Shown in pieces: positions 23,822 to 36,485 of a DNA stretch of 64,000 nucleotides (position 1 is its first letter; each line of letters opens with the position of its first letter). Below the pieces are notes generated by a model. That model saw only the letters and a list, made by a program, of their open reading frames with translations. It searched no databases and was not told where the DNA came from. Origin of the DNA: Endocalyx cinctus (taxonomy: Eukaryota > Ascomycota > Sordariomycetes > Amphisphaeriales > Apiosporaceae); the NCBI GenBank assembly GCA_001600455.1, contig BCKC01000002.1:5848961-5912960 (forward strand), in the 5' to 3' direction. Both the position numbers and the translations under genes were made by a program.

Positions 23822-24985
23822 TCACTCGGAATCCACATCCATTAGCGTCCAATTCCAATAAGGCAATTCCTTGGCGAAGACTTCGGCTTCGTCTAGTATG
23901 ATCTCGTCCTCGCATTCGCTCGGTTCTTTCAGCTCCTCAATAGGCTCCGGCAACGGGCCGGTTAGCTGTATGCTGGTGCGGTCTCCGACTTTGCGTCGAG
24001 TCCTGCGACCAGGCTCGATCCCTTCGTAGTAGGGCAGGACATCCTCGCGGTCCGAGTCGCTGCCCCGCTCGCTCACCGTGCGCTTGCTGATGGAGCCGGA
24101 CTTCATCCTCCTCAGGCGTCGCTGCTGCCTCTCGATCTGCAGCTGCCTCTCGAACTCCTCGGCGTCTCCGAAGTCGACCGACGACCCGTCGTCATCGTCG
24201 TTGGATGCATCGTCCGAAGAGTCGAACGTGTTGAGGTTTTGGAAACCGCGCATCATCGCTGGATCCATCTCCGGAGGCGGCGGCCGACGACGCGTGCCCG
24301 AGGCTCGGTCGGGAGGAGGGGCGCGCGATCGCGATCGGGATCGCTCCGAATCCGGATATTCGAACCCGTAGGGTCGCAAAACGCCGATGCGCTCGCCGTC
24401 GCCGTCGCGCGAGAAGTCGCTCAATTCTTCGATTGTCAATTCTGCTGTCAGCACTGATGTGTGCTCGAGTTGGATGCTCGCTGCGAATTGAGTCATTCCT
24501 ATACCGCCCATCCGCCTGCGTTTCTCTTCTGATACCTTGGAGTGCATGCTCGCGTTCATATTCGTTGATTTCGTCAGTGGTGATTGTGGAGGGCTAGCAG
24601 AGGAATCGTCATCTGACCCATCGTCATCTTCGTCATCGTCTTCATCGTCTTCTTCACCGTCTTCTTCGTCGGAAGAATGCATTGACCTAGGCGAAATTTC
24701 TTCGGGTCGTGGCGCGCGACTATAACTGAATTGCGTCCCGCCAATTGGTCGAATATTAGGGTCGGGGCCAACTCCTCCCCTCCGGTGATACGAATTAGCC
24801 TTCGTTTTTATATCTACGTGCCGTTGTGACGGTTGCCGACCGTAGGATGACGCGGAAGCGGCCATTTTGCGTTGAAACATAGGTGACATTGATGCGGAAG
24901 TCGTGGTTGGAGTATCTGGCGGTGAGGTAGGCCCCGCCATTGCATTCGAGTTCGCAACGGTCAGGGATGGTGTATGGGGCCGCAT
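23822..24985 (-). CDS. Conserved acidic, Ser/Arg-rich fungal protein of unknown function
   Basis: Intronless ORF of 387 residues with an ATG at 24985. I do not recognise a domain. The N-terminal third is Ser/Thr/Pro-rich, followed by a strongly acidic D/E run around residues 108-128, a moderately conserved-looking core (SVLTAELTIEELSDFSRDG, IGVLRPYGFEYPDSE), an SR-rich patch, a second acidic patch with a basic helix (EFERQLQIERQQRRLRRM) and a C-terminus ending ELPYWNWTLMDVDSE. No signal peptide or membrane segment. The composition suggests a nuclear or cytoplasmic disordered regulatory protein, which is inference. Codon use is GC-rich like neighbouring housekeeping genes, so I take it as a real gene. 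Confidence 0.8.
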   Translation of the reverse strand: MRPHTPSLTVANSNAMAGPTSPPDTPTTTSASMSPMFQRKMAASASSYGRQPSQRHVDIKTKANSYHRRGGVGPDPNIRPIGGTQFSYSRAPRPEEISPRSMHSSDEEDGEEDDEDDDEDDDGSDDDSSASPPQSPLTKSTNMNASMHSKVSEEKRRRMGGIGMTQFAASIQLEHTSVLTAELTIEELSDFSRDGDGERIGVLRPYGFEYPDSERSRSRSRAPPPDRASGTRRRPPPPEMDPAMMRGFQNLNTFDSSDDASNDDDDGSSVDFGDAEEFERQLQIERQQRRLRRMKSGSISKRTVSERGSDSDREDVLPYYEGIEPGRRTRRKVGDRTSIQLTGPLPEPIEELKEPSECEDEIILDEAEVFAKELPYWNWTLMDVDSE

Positions 24986-27616
24986 TTTCCGATTAGGATC
25001 ACCTCACTATTTTGTAGTAGATCTCGTGATCCCTCTTTAAATAAAAGAAATAACGTCTTGAGCCAATTCCAAACAATGTGGGGTAAGAAATTCGTGGGGT
25101 GATGTTGACAAGGTTTTTTTCTTTCTTTTTTTAAGAAAAAAAAAAAAGTAGAGGGAGGGAAAAAAAAGATTTAACCAATTAAGGCGTCAACCCCCAAAGC
25201 AAAAATCTCCAACGTGGAGATATTAACGCAGTCTGATAACTTGTCATGATAGTTTGATAAGGCAATAGAGGTGATCAAAACTCGGGACCGCTACAATTCC
25301 TCCGCCTGAGATCGAGGGGTACGGGAATCGTGTGGCGGACGGGAAACTAACTCTTCTGGTTTGCCTGGATTGGGTTTCAGCTAGTGTTGGCAAAAGCCTA
25401 GTAGCCGAATATCAATGCAATATGAAGTTATGTCGATTATCACGAATAAATATTGGCTTTGTACGTAAAATGGTAGATTACCGCAAGAGTTAAGTTGAGT
25501 TGAGGTAGTTCTCACATGCATGAGGTAACTCCGGATTTTGGCTGGTTCAAAGAGCCTTTGATCCGCTGGATCGTTATTGAAAGGAGGAAAAAAAAAGAGG
25601 AAGAGAGAAGGGGAAAAAAAAAGGTCAGAGCACCGAGGAGATTAAAGGTAAGAAACGAATCTCTTGAAATTGTCAGTTACAGGATGTGGATTTGGATGGA
25701 CCTTAAGCCTAAGCGAGACGAGGCGGTATGATATAAAATCCCTTCCTTTTATTATCAGAGAAATAAATCTAATGCGAGGGGAACAATAATATTCGAAATC
25801 ATTAAGAATGCGGGACCAGCAACCAACTTATAGCACTGAATATTATAGAGAGCTAATAAAATAAGAACTTGGTGAATGGTGAGCAAAAAGTAGGGTCGAC
25901 TATTGCGGGACCACAGGCCAAAGGAGGGAGAAAAAAAAAAAAAGGAATTGTTGAAGTACGTTAGGGACTGAGAAATTGGTTTAGTGTCTCTGGACTATCA
26001 GCCTATGTCGGAGGATCTCGCGGTCTATGCAGGCTTGGGCAGCAATAGTCCAAGGATATGGCCAGGACAGTCCCAGTTACCATACGTTTAGACCAGATAA
26101 TATGGCCCATAGAAAGAAGAACATGTAGACAATGAGGCATATACACAACACAATTACAGGAATACAGTGACTACTAATGTTAAGAGAGTACGGGATATAA
26201 CTGCCACGAAAGTCGATATATTTTTCTCGTCGCTCTAAACTGGTGGCGTGCGTTGTCATTATCCTTGTCTGACCGTTCGGGATGCTCTCCGTATATCCTC
26301 AGCCAGCCATTTGAAGTAAGGACAAATACTACGTGCGGAATTTGTAGGTAAGGCTACTCGGCTCTAAATGTCGTCTAACTCGACGTTGGATAGGCCTTAG
26401 AGACGTATCAGAAGAAAAAGAAGAGATGAGAAGAAAGGTTGGCATGGAATAGTAAAGATCAAAGAGGAAACCAGGACAGGATGCATGACTTCATGCCCAA
26501 TAATGGATATTAATCGGCACAGAATGTTGGATCTGTAATGCAGGATGAAAGAATAAGAAATGCAAGAAAAAAAAAAAGAAGGAAAAGATGAGGAGAGTGG
26601 CTGGTGAGTAGCGAGAAAAGTCCAGCGCTTTGCTTGACTAGAAGCGCGTTGGCGTCCAGCTATTCATTATGCTATAAGATGCTACACATATGTAGGAAGA
26701 ACATTCAAGTTAGCGTGCAAGATGAAGGACTTTTTTCTTTCTCGGACAATGAAGAGATAGCGCTCGAGGATAACTTATAAATAAGTGACGTGATATAATT
26801 GGGTCAGATCCATGGATAAGAAGAGGCAAAAGATATGCTATGTGCATTTCCCCCATCTAATAATACGGACCAGTCGAAGGAGATGGATATGATGCCAAAC
26901 CGAACAGACTCTGCCGACATGAAGAATGACGAAAATTATTGACTAGAGCTTCCCCTTATTCTTCGACCTGCCTAAGTGGGCAAGACAGAGCAAGACGGAT
27001 ATGTAAATCTTTTTGTTTTTGGCTATGGGGAGGGAAGAAGACTGCAACTCTGCTATCCAGTACAGAGTGCTCTGTGATTATCATCTGTATTACCGGTATG
27101 TAGTATGTACACGAACCGGCTTCACCGCCACTATCTAGCCACAACTCTTTGTTGGTTTTCATTTAAAAAGTTTCATAATTTTCTTTTTCTTTTTAATATA
27201 ACCCTTTTTAATGTAGATACTCAGATTTAACAAAGAGGACTTGGTAGAATTAGAATCCAATAGGATAGAATGACAGAAGAATTGACCGAAGATTGAAGAC
27301 TGTACTAAGTAATTAGGTAATTCAATGGGTTGTGTACTATACTTAAGTCCACTACTTAGCCATAGCGCATTAACCCATGCCTCAGCCACATCGCGGGGTA
27401 ATTTCTTTACTGTGTACAGGCTGCTAGGGCACTTAGTTCACTATAAATGATGCTAGGCTAAGCATTTGTTTACGTATGATACCATAGAAAGATTTACTAT
27501 GATTCATGGCTTGAACAAAATTTAGATATTCATAGTGCTATGTATATCAATCGAATCGATAAATTCTGGTCATCTTGTGTATCTACATAAGTATTTATTC
27601 CCCTCATATCCTCGCT
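24986..27616. other. Intergenic region, 2.6 kb, purine-rich
   Basis: Between divergently transcribed genes (acidic protein, minus; spc34, plus). It holds many A-rich and GA-rich runs (25135-25170, 25930-25945, 26565-26585) but no open frame with recognisable features. A long leader or promoter region or a non-coding transcript is possible. The sequence alone does not show one. Confidence 0.5.
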
Positions 27617-28497
27617 ATGTCACTTCTCTCGGCCCATTTCGAACAGATCGCAATTTCGTGTCAAGGGATTGACAATTTACCGTACGTACTAAGTATCACC
27701 AGATCAGACGCGCTATATGGGCAGCAGAGGATTAGCATAGTTGGTATCAGTGAATGCTAATCAAAAACCACTCTGTTTTATATATCTATAGTTTCCCTCG
27801 ACCCAAAATATTTACCAATGCACTTCTGTCGGATCACGACATCACATCGCTGATCCGAGATACTGAAGCACACGAACGAGCCTTATTTTCCGTCCCACCA
27901 CCACCGCCACCTCCAACAGCAACACCAGCACCTGAAGCTGATGCTAGCTTGAAGAAGTCATCACGTAGACAGACAGTCTTCAACGTCGCCTCGGGCGAAG
28001 TCACCACGTCGGGCAGCGGAAGTACTACTCGAAACGCCGGCGTGCCTAGGAGACATACAGCAGTTGCTGCCGTGTTAGGCGGCGATTTGCACGACCAGAT
28101 CCGACGAAGCGAGAGACGTGGTGGAAAGGATGAGGTCGATGTTGAAATATTACTTAAAGGCGCCGAGAAGCTCTACGGGGTTTACCCTCTTCCTGGCGCT
28201 CTCGATAGGATAGCCGGCCTGCGAACAAAATATGTCCACGGTCGTAACACTCTTGCCTATTACGAAGCTAAGGTGGCCGAGCAGGCAGAAGTACTGGGGC
28301 GCATGAACAAGGATCATTGGATAGATGAATTTGACGAAGAAGGCGGCGAAGAGGACGAGGATGCGGACGAGATCTTAACGGAAGAGGACTTGAGGAAGGA
28401 AGAGGAAGAGGCGCGCGAGCTCGAAAAGAAAAAGAAAGAACTCCAAGATCGATTACGCGCCATGGAGAAAGACCTTGGCGGATTGATGAACATGTGA
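27617..28497 (+). CDS. spc34: DASH/Dam1 complex subunit Spc34
   Basis: Two exons, 27617-27681 and 27792-28497, separated by a 110-bp intron (GTACGT...CTATAG), totalling 771 bases, 256 residues. The junction makes the family N-terminus continuous: SAHFEQIAISCQGIDNLP then FPRPKIFTNALL and HDITSLIRDTEAHERALF. A proline run and a disordered middle lead to VDVEILLKGAEKLYGVYPLPGA and a C-terminal acidic and coiled-coil segment (EDLRKEEEEARELEKKKKEL). Spc34 is a subunit of the Dam1/DASH ring that couples kinetochores to microtubule plus ends and is an Ipl1/Aurora substrate in yeast. The RRQTVF and RRHTAV sites match basophilic phosphorylation consensus. Confidence 0.93.
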
Positions 28498-28650
28498 AGG
28501 GAGAGAGCAGGTGAATATTAACTTTCTAGACTGGAACATGTTTGATGATACCCTCATACGAAAATACGTATACCTTTTTTTAAAGGCGATATTGCCTTGA
28601 AATAACTGATTCGGAGGACCAGCTTTTCTGCGACGACACCATTGAACAGC

Positions 28651-29421
28651 TTATGTTTCCTCCTCCTGTTTGATCATGGCAAAGTGAGCGAGAATGACCT
28701 TTGGATCTTGCGCACCATTCACCACGTGCTGCCCTATAGTGAAATTCGGCACACCGCAAATGCCAGACCTTGCCGCATCCTGTACCTCCTTATCGACTTC
28801 AGCCCCACCTTTTCCGGACTCGAGCCACTCGCGGGCCTCCTCCCTCGACAAACCCGCCTTCCCTGCAGCGTCGGTCAGCATATCCAGCGAGGTGATGTCC
28901 CCGCCCTCCTCGAAATAGGACGTGAACAGGGCGCGCACGACGGCGTCGGCCACCTCGGGCCCCTTTGCCTTTCCGAGCTGGACCAGTCGGTGCGAGTCCC
29001 GCGTATTTCCCTGCTTCCCCTTAAAGGTGAACCCGATCCCTTCTCCCTGGCCGACGAGCGCGACGTTCTGCTGCATTAGCGAGACTTTTTCGGCCCCGAA
29101 CCGCTCCCCCAGCCACTCGCTCGTCGGAACTCCCACTTTCGGGGCGCTCGGGTCCAGGTAGAACGGCGACCAGTGAATGGTGAACGTATCCGACTTGGCG
29201 TCTGGAAACGTGCTCCGATAGAGCTCGATAGCACGATCGAGCCGTCGGGCACCTATGTAGCACTGTACACAATCACATGGTTTAGAATAAAAAAGACGGA
29301 TAAATGTGGTAATCCGATATTATGATTTAAATGGAGATGAGATGTTGAAATATAGATAGGACGGGCATCTTACCCAAGGACAAACGTTGTCTGACACAAC
29401 CTTGATGACAAAGTTTGTCAT
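28651..29421 (-). CDS. DsbA-like thioredoxin-fold oxidoreductase (FrnE-type)
   Basis: Two exons, 29421-29374 and 29262-28651, with a 111-bp intron, give 219 residues. The intron splits the active site: exon 1 ends in VVSDNVCPW and exon 2 opens with CYIGARRL, forming a CPWC motif. Further DsbA/FrnE features are IHWSPFYLDP, the helix NTRDSHRLVQLGKAKG and GICGVPNFTIGQHVVNGAQ with the cis-proline (GVP). Related proteins include FrnE and 2-hydroxychromene-2-carboxylate isomerase. Disulfide exchange or glutathione-dependent isomerisation is likely, but the substrate is unknown. No signal peptide, so probably cytosolic. The gene is convergent with spc34; the stop codons are about 150 bp apart. Confidence 0.92.
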
Positions 29422-30398
29422 TTTCTCGAAACGGGTTCGTACGTGAGACTATGCCAAAATACAATGTATACGTGCAAGTAGAGATCAATATAAAGCAACG
29501 AAGAATCAATAAATATAAGAAGATATCAAACATCTAATACGTGAAATAATACGAGATGATAGAAAGTTGGATAAGGTCATGCTCGTTTTAGTCATAGCTA
29601 GCCTTTGATATTACAAATTCACGCTACCTACAGATCTCGAAACCCACTCTGAGCGAAATTCGTCGGACTATTGCTTCTATCATCATAATGCAGCAAAAGT
29701 GTAAGTGAATTTCAGACTCGAGCAGTGTATCTATAATCACTAGCTCTCATTTTCACCCTTCTAGTTGAGGGGACTTTATATGTATGAAAAGTGAAGAAAA
29801 TAATTGATGGTGTTTCAGTATAAAGACAACAATCCGAGAGTAGTAAGCCCCTTATCTGATTATTCGCACCCCTCATGAATAATTATTGAAAACATCTCAA
29901 CTCATGGCGAAGAACAATCTTAAGTGGTTTCTGTATGAATAGGATATTCACCTGAGAGTAACTATCGCCAGCGCTGAAACGAGAAAACCAACCGCCAACG
30001 CATCTTGGCCATCAATTTAGGATATAATTCCCTAGGTCACTTTTTACACTCACTTGAACTAAGTGATTTGATTATAGACCGGGTTCTACTTTCTCATCAT
30101 GCGCGATGAATGCGTAATTAGATTGCGTTTGAAAGAAAGCCTGGAAGTTTTCTGCCCATCATGCAAATCACTGATGATCCATCCATAGTCGAAGGGTGAT
30201 AACAGAATATAACTTCTACATGCAGCTGGATAAATAATGAAATATTACTAAATATTAACTAGGTGATTAAAGTACGTAACAGAAAGAAAGTTTTCATAAT
30301 CGCTTCATAACATCAAGACTCGCCCACCGAGCCCACCGCGCGTGTAATTTCCCCACCCTAGCTTTTAACAAAAACCAACATCAATATGCTGCGCACAT
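29422..30398. other. Intergenic region
   Basis: About 980 bp, AT-rich, upstream of the DsbA-like gene and downstream of the MCT-like transporter. No gene, repeat or motif that I can support. Confidence 0.5.
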
Positions 30399-32090
30399 TT
30401 ATTCCGATGGCGCCTCTTCTTGATTTCCATCAGAAAAGAAGCCCCATCCAGTCTGCGCGACCTTTACTGCAAAAATGCAAAAGAACGAGAGCAAGGTCAC
30501 CCCTGCTGCCCATGCCTGAGAACCCACGAAACTTCCACCGCTTGCGGTTTGAATGGCACCGCCAATAGGAGGGCCAGTTAGCGCGGCGAACGATATAATA
30601 GCAAATGCCATGCCGAGTCTTGTTCCGACCATATCTAACCGCTTAGTGATACTAGCAATGGTCGTTGGGATGAGACACTGGAAGGCGCCGGAGACAATGC
30701 CATAGAAGACGGTGAAGACATATAACCCCGGAATATTGTGTACTGCCAGCCAGTTCCACGCAACGACCACCCAAATTATCACCACTGATAATAGCACCTT
30801 TACAGGGCCGACGCGGTCCGCAATGAATGGAATGAGCACTCGAAAAGGAAGACCCGATCCATTGAGAATGATAATGAGGAGCGTAGCAGAGGAGAAGGGT
30901 AGACCGAGCGACTCCGTGCCAAAGGAAGCAAGCTGCATTATTGTTAGCAGTGAGCATATCTATGCGGTTTGAGAGCTTTCAGCTAAGCCAGGAATCAACT
31001 CACATAGTAAAAGGTATAATAATTTGCCCACATCAGGAAGAAAATGCCGAATACCACCCCAAGATATATTCCTTCTTTGAAAGCATAAACATCAATAATA
31101 GGTCCAGATTTTCTCGGCGGAAGTCGCGGACGCATGAAAGTCAACACCACGGCAAGGAAGGCGAGGTTGATAAAACCCAACACCCGGGCAGTCCAGGCGA
31201 AGCCCAACAAGGGAATCAGCTGACGCACGACGACGGGATATATGATACCGCCCACGGAGTTGCCCGTGGTGGTTAACCCGACGGCCAGAGCCCGACGTTT
31301 GTTAAAATACGTTGCAACCAGGGCCAAGCAAGGGGTGAAGAAGCATCCGCCGCCAATGCCCGTTAATATTCCCTGCGTTAGCATAAGTTGCCAGTATTTC
31401 GTAGAGATGCTCATGAGAAAAATTCCCAAGACTTGCAGCACGGCTCCGACGAAGAGCGTCGGCAGAAAGAAACCGGCATCTAGTAGACGGCCCGAGAAGG
31501 CTCCGATGAGGAGAGTTAACCAATTCTGGATCGAACCGATCCACGAGATCGAGGAAGGCGACTGCGTGGGTAGCAATGTCGACGTATAGTACGTCTGAAA
31601 TGCGCCGAAGGAATTGATATAACCCCAGGTAGTAAAAACGACCAACCAGCCCATAGCTACTTGAGTCCACTTTAAAGGTGTTAATCACTTATTCGAAATT
31701 ATCTTTCTTACTCACTAGGTCATCCCATCTTTGTATGACCGAAGTGGAAGAAAACAACGCTAGGTAAGAAAATAGCGTACTTACGGCTACTCGACCACCA
31801 TCTGGTGGTGGAGGCGGCTCAGGCCAAGACCGCGTGGTGATGCGCGATGCTACCTGGGCGAGGACGTTGCTTGTCGTTCTTTTCAACTCTCCCGATACCT
31901 TGGCGATGGACGACTTTTCTTTAGGATCAATGCCATCTTGGCCGCGCGTCCCAGTTATTCGAATCGAGTCGTAGTAAGGGTCATCGTGCGAGGAAGATAC
32001 GTGAGATCCGGTCTCCGCATCATGAATATCAGGCACGTAGTCGTGCTTCTCTTCGATTTCCTCGTTAGTACTAAGATATCGGCACGCCAT
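30399..32090 (-). CDS. MFS transporter, monocarboxylate-transporter-like
   Basis: Three exons (32090-31785, 31669-31004, 30932-30399; introns 115 and 71 bp), all in phase 0, total 1506 bases and 501 residues. A hydrophilic cytosolic N-terminus of about 95 residues ends in PEPPPPPDGGRVA, the DGG-containing approach to the first helix typical of fungal MCT-like proteins. About twelve hydrophobic segments follow, with the signature GYINSFGAFQTYYTS after helix 1, GIGGGCFFTPCLALVATYF in helix 4 and KRRALAVGLTTTGNSVGG. MCT-family members move monocarboxylates or related small molecules across the plasma membrane. The substrate cannot be read from sequence. The start is the first ATG of the first exon. 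Confidence 0.92.
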
Positions 32091-34661
32091 GGTTGAAATT
32101 TTGAATTGAAGCTATTATGATATGCAGGATTTTGTTCATGCGGGCCTGTGAACCAATGATTTCCATGTTATGTGCTCAAAAAAGTATAGAGAGAGAAGTT
32201 GTGCGTGGAAACGAAGTTATAGATAGTTGATTTTTCCCCCTTTGACAACGACATGAATTTGGGCACGAATAAAAAGGAGTCAGAATTTTTTTCTTCTTCT
32301 TTTCGGCACCCAAACTGGGGGTTACCAGGCTTTTTAATGACAGGTTAGATAAAAATAAATAGAGTAGGGGAAAAAAAACTTTGTCTCATGATGACCCATA
32401 ACAGTCCCGCCTTCGGCCTCCACCAAGACTAATGATAGATGATACTACATAACTACTCCGTAGGTATATCATAAAATTTGATCGGAACTTGTGGAGACTA
32501 CATTTCATGCTTGCTAATTACCACTTTACTGCCTGCAACATAAAGTCGGGTCTTGTTATCGAATCAACACACATAGTGAGAGCCGACGACCCCTCTGTCT
32601 CGACCAAATTAGCCACCGTGGAGTGGCGATACCTCGTGTTTGCTCCTAAACTATGGCTAAGTACCTTACGATAATCTGAAATGTGGATATAATCAGGAAT
32701 CCCATTAATGCAGTTGTATCCATTCCCGAGTTCTCCACCCCTAGGGCAAATTTCTGTGGGGACCAATTTTCTTATCGCATCAATCCTTGACCTCGACGAC
32801 ACACAGGCAGACAGGAGCATACCGTGCCGAAACTCTAAGGTGGGGTTTAAGTAGCCCGAGCATCCCCGACGGACGTGCGTGATGATTGAACGCAAAAGCG
32901 CCTTTCGCAACGTCTATCGTGCGGCTTGTAACGCTATTATCTGAGATCCCTCGCCGAAATAGAATCCTAATGGCTCCAATTATGCCGATACGACGTGTTC
33001 GCCTCATTTTGGAGATATACAATAGAAGGGGTATGATTCTCTATATTGCCGTTCCGAAAGTCGGCCATAACAACAAAATTGTCTGACAAACCAACGGTGA
33101 ATTCTTTTATCAAAACATCTTTGTGATACGTACATATATGTAGATATGATGTAGATGAAGCTATACAGCATGGAGATAAAATCCCGGCATAGGGCCTCCT
33201 CCAATCTCTTGGGTGGAATAGGAACCTTGTATTTCTGACTCTGTATTTACTCACTAACTTGATTTATTACAGTATCATGTAATAGTACTAAAGCCCTTCA
33301 GACAGTTCTTCAGCCTTACGCATTCGAGGATCAAAATCTTATCTCCGGTGATAATATATCCAACAACAACAACAACAACGAATATCCCTCCACGACTGGC
33401 CAATTAGCGACTATGGTGGAACTAGGGTTTCATATCGTTTTCCATTCTCTTTCGAGTACACTATAACATTATCCTGGCCCGTGCTAGCCCGTGAACTTTT
33501 AATTATCGGGCTTACCAATTCATAATCTCTTTCCAACGTAGAACATTAAAGCCACAAATGAACCAGTGCCCCGTTAACAGGTCTATGGCGTCATTCACGT
33601 CTCTCAAGTAATATTTGATCGTGGCCCCCTTATTCTCGGTGATTTGGCCCAGGCCCGCATCGGCGACAGTAAACACGGCATCGCTATGCCTACAGTATAC
33701 CGTGCATCCGAGATCATTGTCGGTATAGAGTTGAAAAAAGACAGATATGTAGAGTCTCGGATTGATGATATGCAAGTTTCCTCAAGACTGCTAGCTACAA
33801 CGATAGCGCTTTTAGGCCGGACCCCTTCCGAGTTCCTGCTCAAGTCGCCAGAAAACAAGTGTATATTGAGGTATGGGAGGTAAAAAAAAAAAAAAAGTAG
33901 AGTCCTACTCCTTTTTGCCTCATCTCAGCTCTTTTTTACTCTTATAATTTCTCGAATGCCTACTTTGCTCGCTTCTTGGTCACGGGTTGACGATAGACTA
34001 GACCTACTTTCAGATGGATCTTTAAGTACTAGGTGGACAGATAGATTTTAGCACGTTTTATGGGATGAAGTCCACCCGCTCTCCAAATACCGTGACCCAT
34101 GCCATGCTGGTAATCTTAAAACATCGGAACTCAGCCGATCGTGATGGAGTCTTATTTCTCCCGAGGAGAGAATTACGTATATATTCGGCATACTTGGCTG
34201 ACAGCCGGTTTTATGTTAACTACTGCAAATCACACCCTACAGCTTTTATAACGTTTTTAGAACTGCGTTCGTATGAAACTACAACTAGGAAAGTAGAAAA
34301 CGGTCGTCTGTTGACCGAAGAATCAGTCCGAGTTGAGTGATGAGCATTGACCTCCTTTACGCTTCACGATTTTTTTTTTTTCCAAACTAAATCTTCCAGT
34401 TAGAAAATCCTTTTAATCATTAAATCCCCTAGTCTATATGCTAATCCCGCTGCTCTTACTCGTATGTCCCGCAAAAGGGAATTTCGCATCTATTTACGAA
34501 GTATGCATCCGTGTTAACCTGAATAGTTCCTCCCTATACCTTTTAAGAAATGCGCTCGATTTGGTCGACTTCGCTCGATCATCCTAAGCGCCTAAACCGT
34601 ATTCGGTGCTATTGCCGTGCCGAATAGAATTTAATTATCAACTGGCTCTTCCACGACAACT

Positions 34662-34832
34662 ATGGAATCATCTGGCGGATTGCCAAAGAAACTAGGTTGG
34701 CTAGTAGGGATCTCTGTGTCTCTGGCCTTTATTTTAAGCTTGTTGGCTTTAATAGCAACGAAAATTTGCTTCATCTGCTCGCACTGGGGTTTATTAGAGA
34801 CTGGTCTAATCGAAACTGATCTCCAGGGTTAA
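34662..34832 (+). CDS. Candidate small single-pass membrane protein
   Basis: An ORF of 56 residues with an ATG and TAA, starting MESSGGLPKKLG and followed by an uninterrupted hydrophobic helix of about 22 residues (WLVGISVSLAFILSLLALIA), then TKICFICSHWG and a short polar tail. The two lysines before the helix would place the N-terminus inside. I know of no family. The ORF stands alone in a gene-poor stretch with no visible partner, so it may be chance. The only support is the clean transmembrane profile. Confidence 0.25.
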   Translation: MESSGGLPKKLGWLVGISVSLAFILSLLALIATKICFICSHWGLLETGLIETDLQG

Positions 34833-35549
34833 AAATAACGCTCTTGACATGATTTGCCATTAATCAAATTTTGAAATGTCACATATTCAAGTTTGGTTTC
34901 ATCCGAGACGTTTTCACCAATCCTCCTGCTTCAGTTTAATGCAATAGGCAGTATATATAGCGACTGAAAAGCTATGAAAGGGAGATAGGAGGAAGGTCGA
35001 GGCTGGAAAACAGAAGTGAACTTCGTCTAGGTCAAAAAAGGATATATGGAGAAAAAAATATAGTAAAATCTATTACATGTACATCGTGCTCTTAGAGTCT
35101 ATGCCAGTGGGATTCGCCCTGCCGCGATTAATACGGATGCTAGGGAGCTTCCCCTCAGAAGTTCTGCCACCCCTTTTATTTGCCAAGAATATCAAGAAGT
35201 GCCAGGCAGCTGTCAAAATGGCTATCCCACTATTTCCAATCGTTCAGCTCCCATCTTCATTGTCAACCCAGCGGTCCAGATGTCTTTGTTAGTTTAGTCT
35301 GTTAAGCCTAGGCACGTCAGCGATCTGAGCAGAGCATTTTCACGGCCATATCGATCCCTTGTCACCTTCTCTAGTATGTAACTTCGTACGAAGTTCTAGA
35401 GTCTTTTCTGATGGATGTCCCGTTTGGTCTGCTTTTGGTTTTGGAAAATTTCAAACGAAGTATGTCGTTGAGTAAAAATAACTTTAATTCAAAACCTAAA
35501 ACTTTTCAGATAGAAGACAGGATATATACCTGAGGTCAAGAATTTCAAT

Positions 35550-35890
35550 GCATGTGACGAAACCATAACTCCAAATACCTCTTTTACTTCACCAGTCTTC
35601 GTATACATGATATCTTCTCGTCTGCTTCTTTAACGGCATTGAAAACAACAGTTTGGGTAGGACCAGTAAGTATCTTCAGCGAATTTACGTACTCACCACC
35701 CAACAATTTGAATCGGAGGCCTTCAAGGATGCCAGTAGCCTTTTAATTACGGCCCATACCCGGTGAATCGAATCCTACGCAAACAAGGGAGTCATCAATC
35801 GTTTTCTTCCTACGAATATATCGTTTCCTTCTTCTCTTTAAAGGAGAGTCTTCCTCAATAGAGTCATCGTTGAAAGGTCGAATCTAATGC
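35550..35890 (-). pseudogene. Decayed unidentified coding segment
   Basis: On the minus strand one frame reads RPFNDDSIEEDSPLKRRRKR, then TIDDSLVCVGFDSPGMGRN, a stop, then KATGILEGLRFKLLGGEYVN and TGPTQTVVFNAVKEADEKIS, and another stop. The basic run RRRKRYIRRKK could be a nuclear localisation-like patch. No family recognised. The single-codon interruption between two coding-like halves suggests a nonsense mutation in an old gene. Confidence 0.3.
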
Positions 35891-36485
35891 GATACATTGA
35901 GTATAATTACACGAGAAGCACCGGAACAACAAGAGATATTATTAATATCCATGGACCTGGCATCAAATCATGTGGTATGGAAGTATGGAAGTATTGTGGG
36001 TTAGGTATCGTGCAATATGGAGTGGTGGAGTAGTAAGAAAGGGTTGGAAACAGTTTTTCATTTCGAAAAATAATACAATTAATGGAGGAATGGATATCAC
36101 GTTTCTATGTACACTACCAGGTAGCAGCCCTGGAGCCTAGGTAGGCATAGGTTAGTTGCATAATGATTCGTTGTAAATTCCTATCTTATCTTATGCTCGC
36201 TTAATTTCAGTTAAGTTCTTAGGCCCACTATTAAAGTCTGGTACAAGGCAGCTAAGTTAAGAGTTAGGCAGTTGCAGCTTTTCATTTTCCCCCTACTAGG
36301 CGCTGCAATAATTTTTTTTTTTTCCCAAGCTTTCACAAGCTCCACCCCACCATACCCCCCCAATCACCATATGAAGAAGCGGGTAACTTGCGAAACATAC
36401 AGAACAACCTTCTTATTTGAACTCGTCTAATATTCTGAATAGCCTCTATATATTCAAAGAACTCGATATATAAATTCGATTCAAA

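Larger units (their letters stand above)
32091..36485. other. Long gene-poor region with possible decayed coding segments
   Basis: About 4.4 kb without a clear gene. CAA repeats lie at 33361-33379 and A or T runs near 33882 and 34371. Coding-like but isolated pieces: minus 32910-32518, minus 33775-33512 (ITENKGATIKYYLRDVNDAI), plus 33644-33883, and minus about 35890-35550 (see separate entry). None has a recognisable domain. They may be eroded genes or chance frames. The last 500 bp are the cct7 promoter side, with a T run at 36310-36323. Confidence 0.45.
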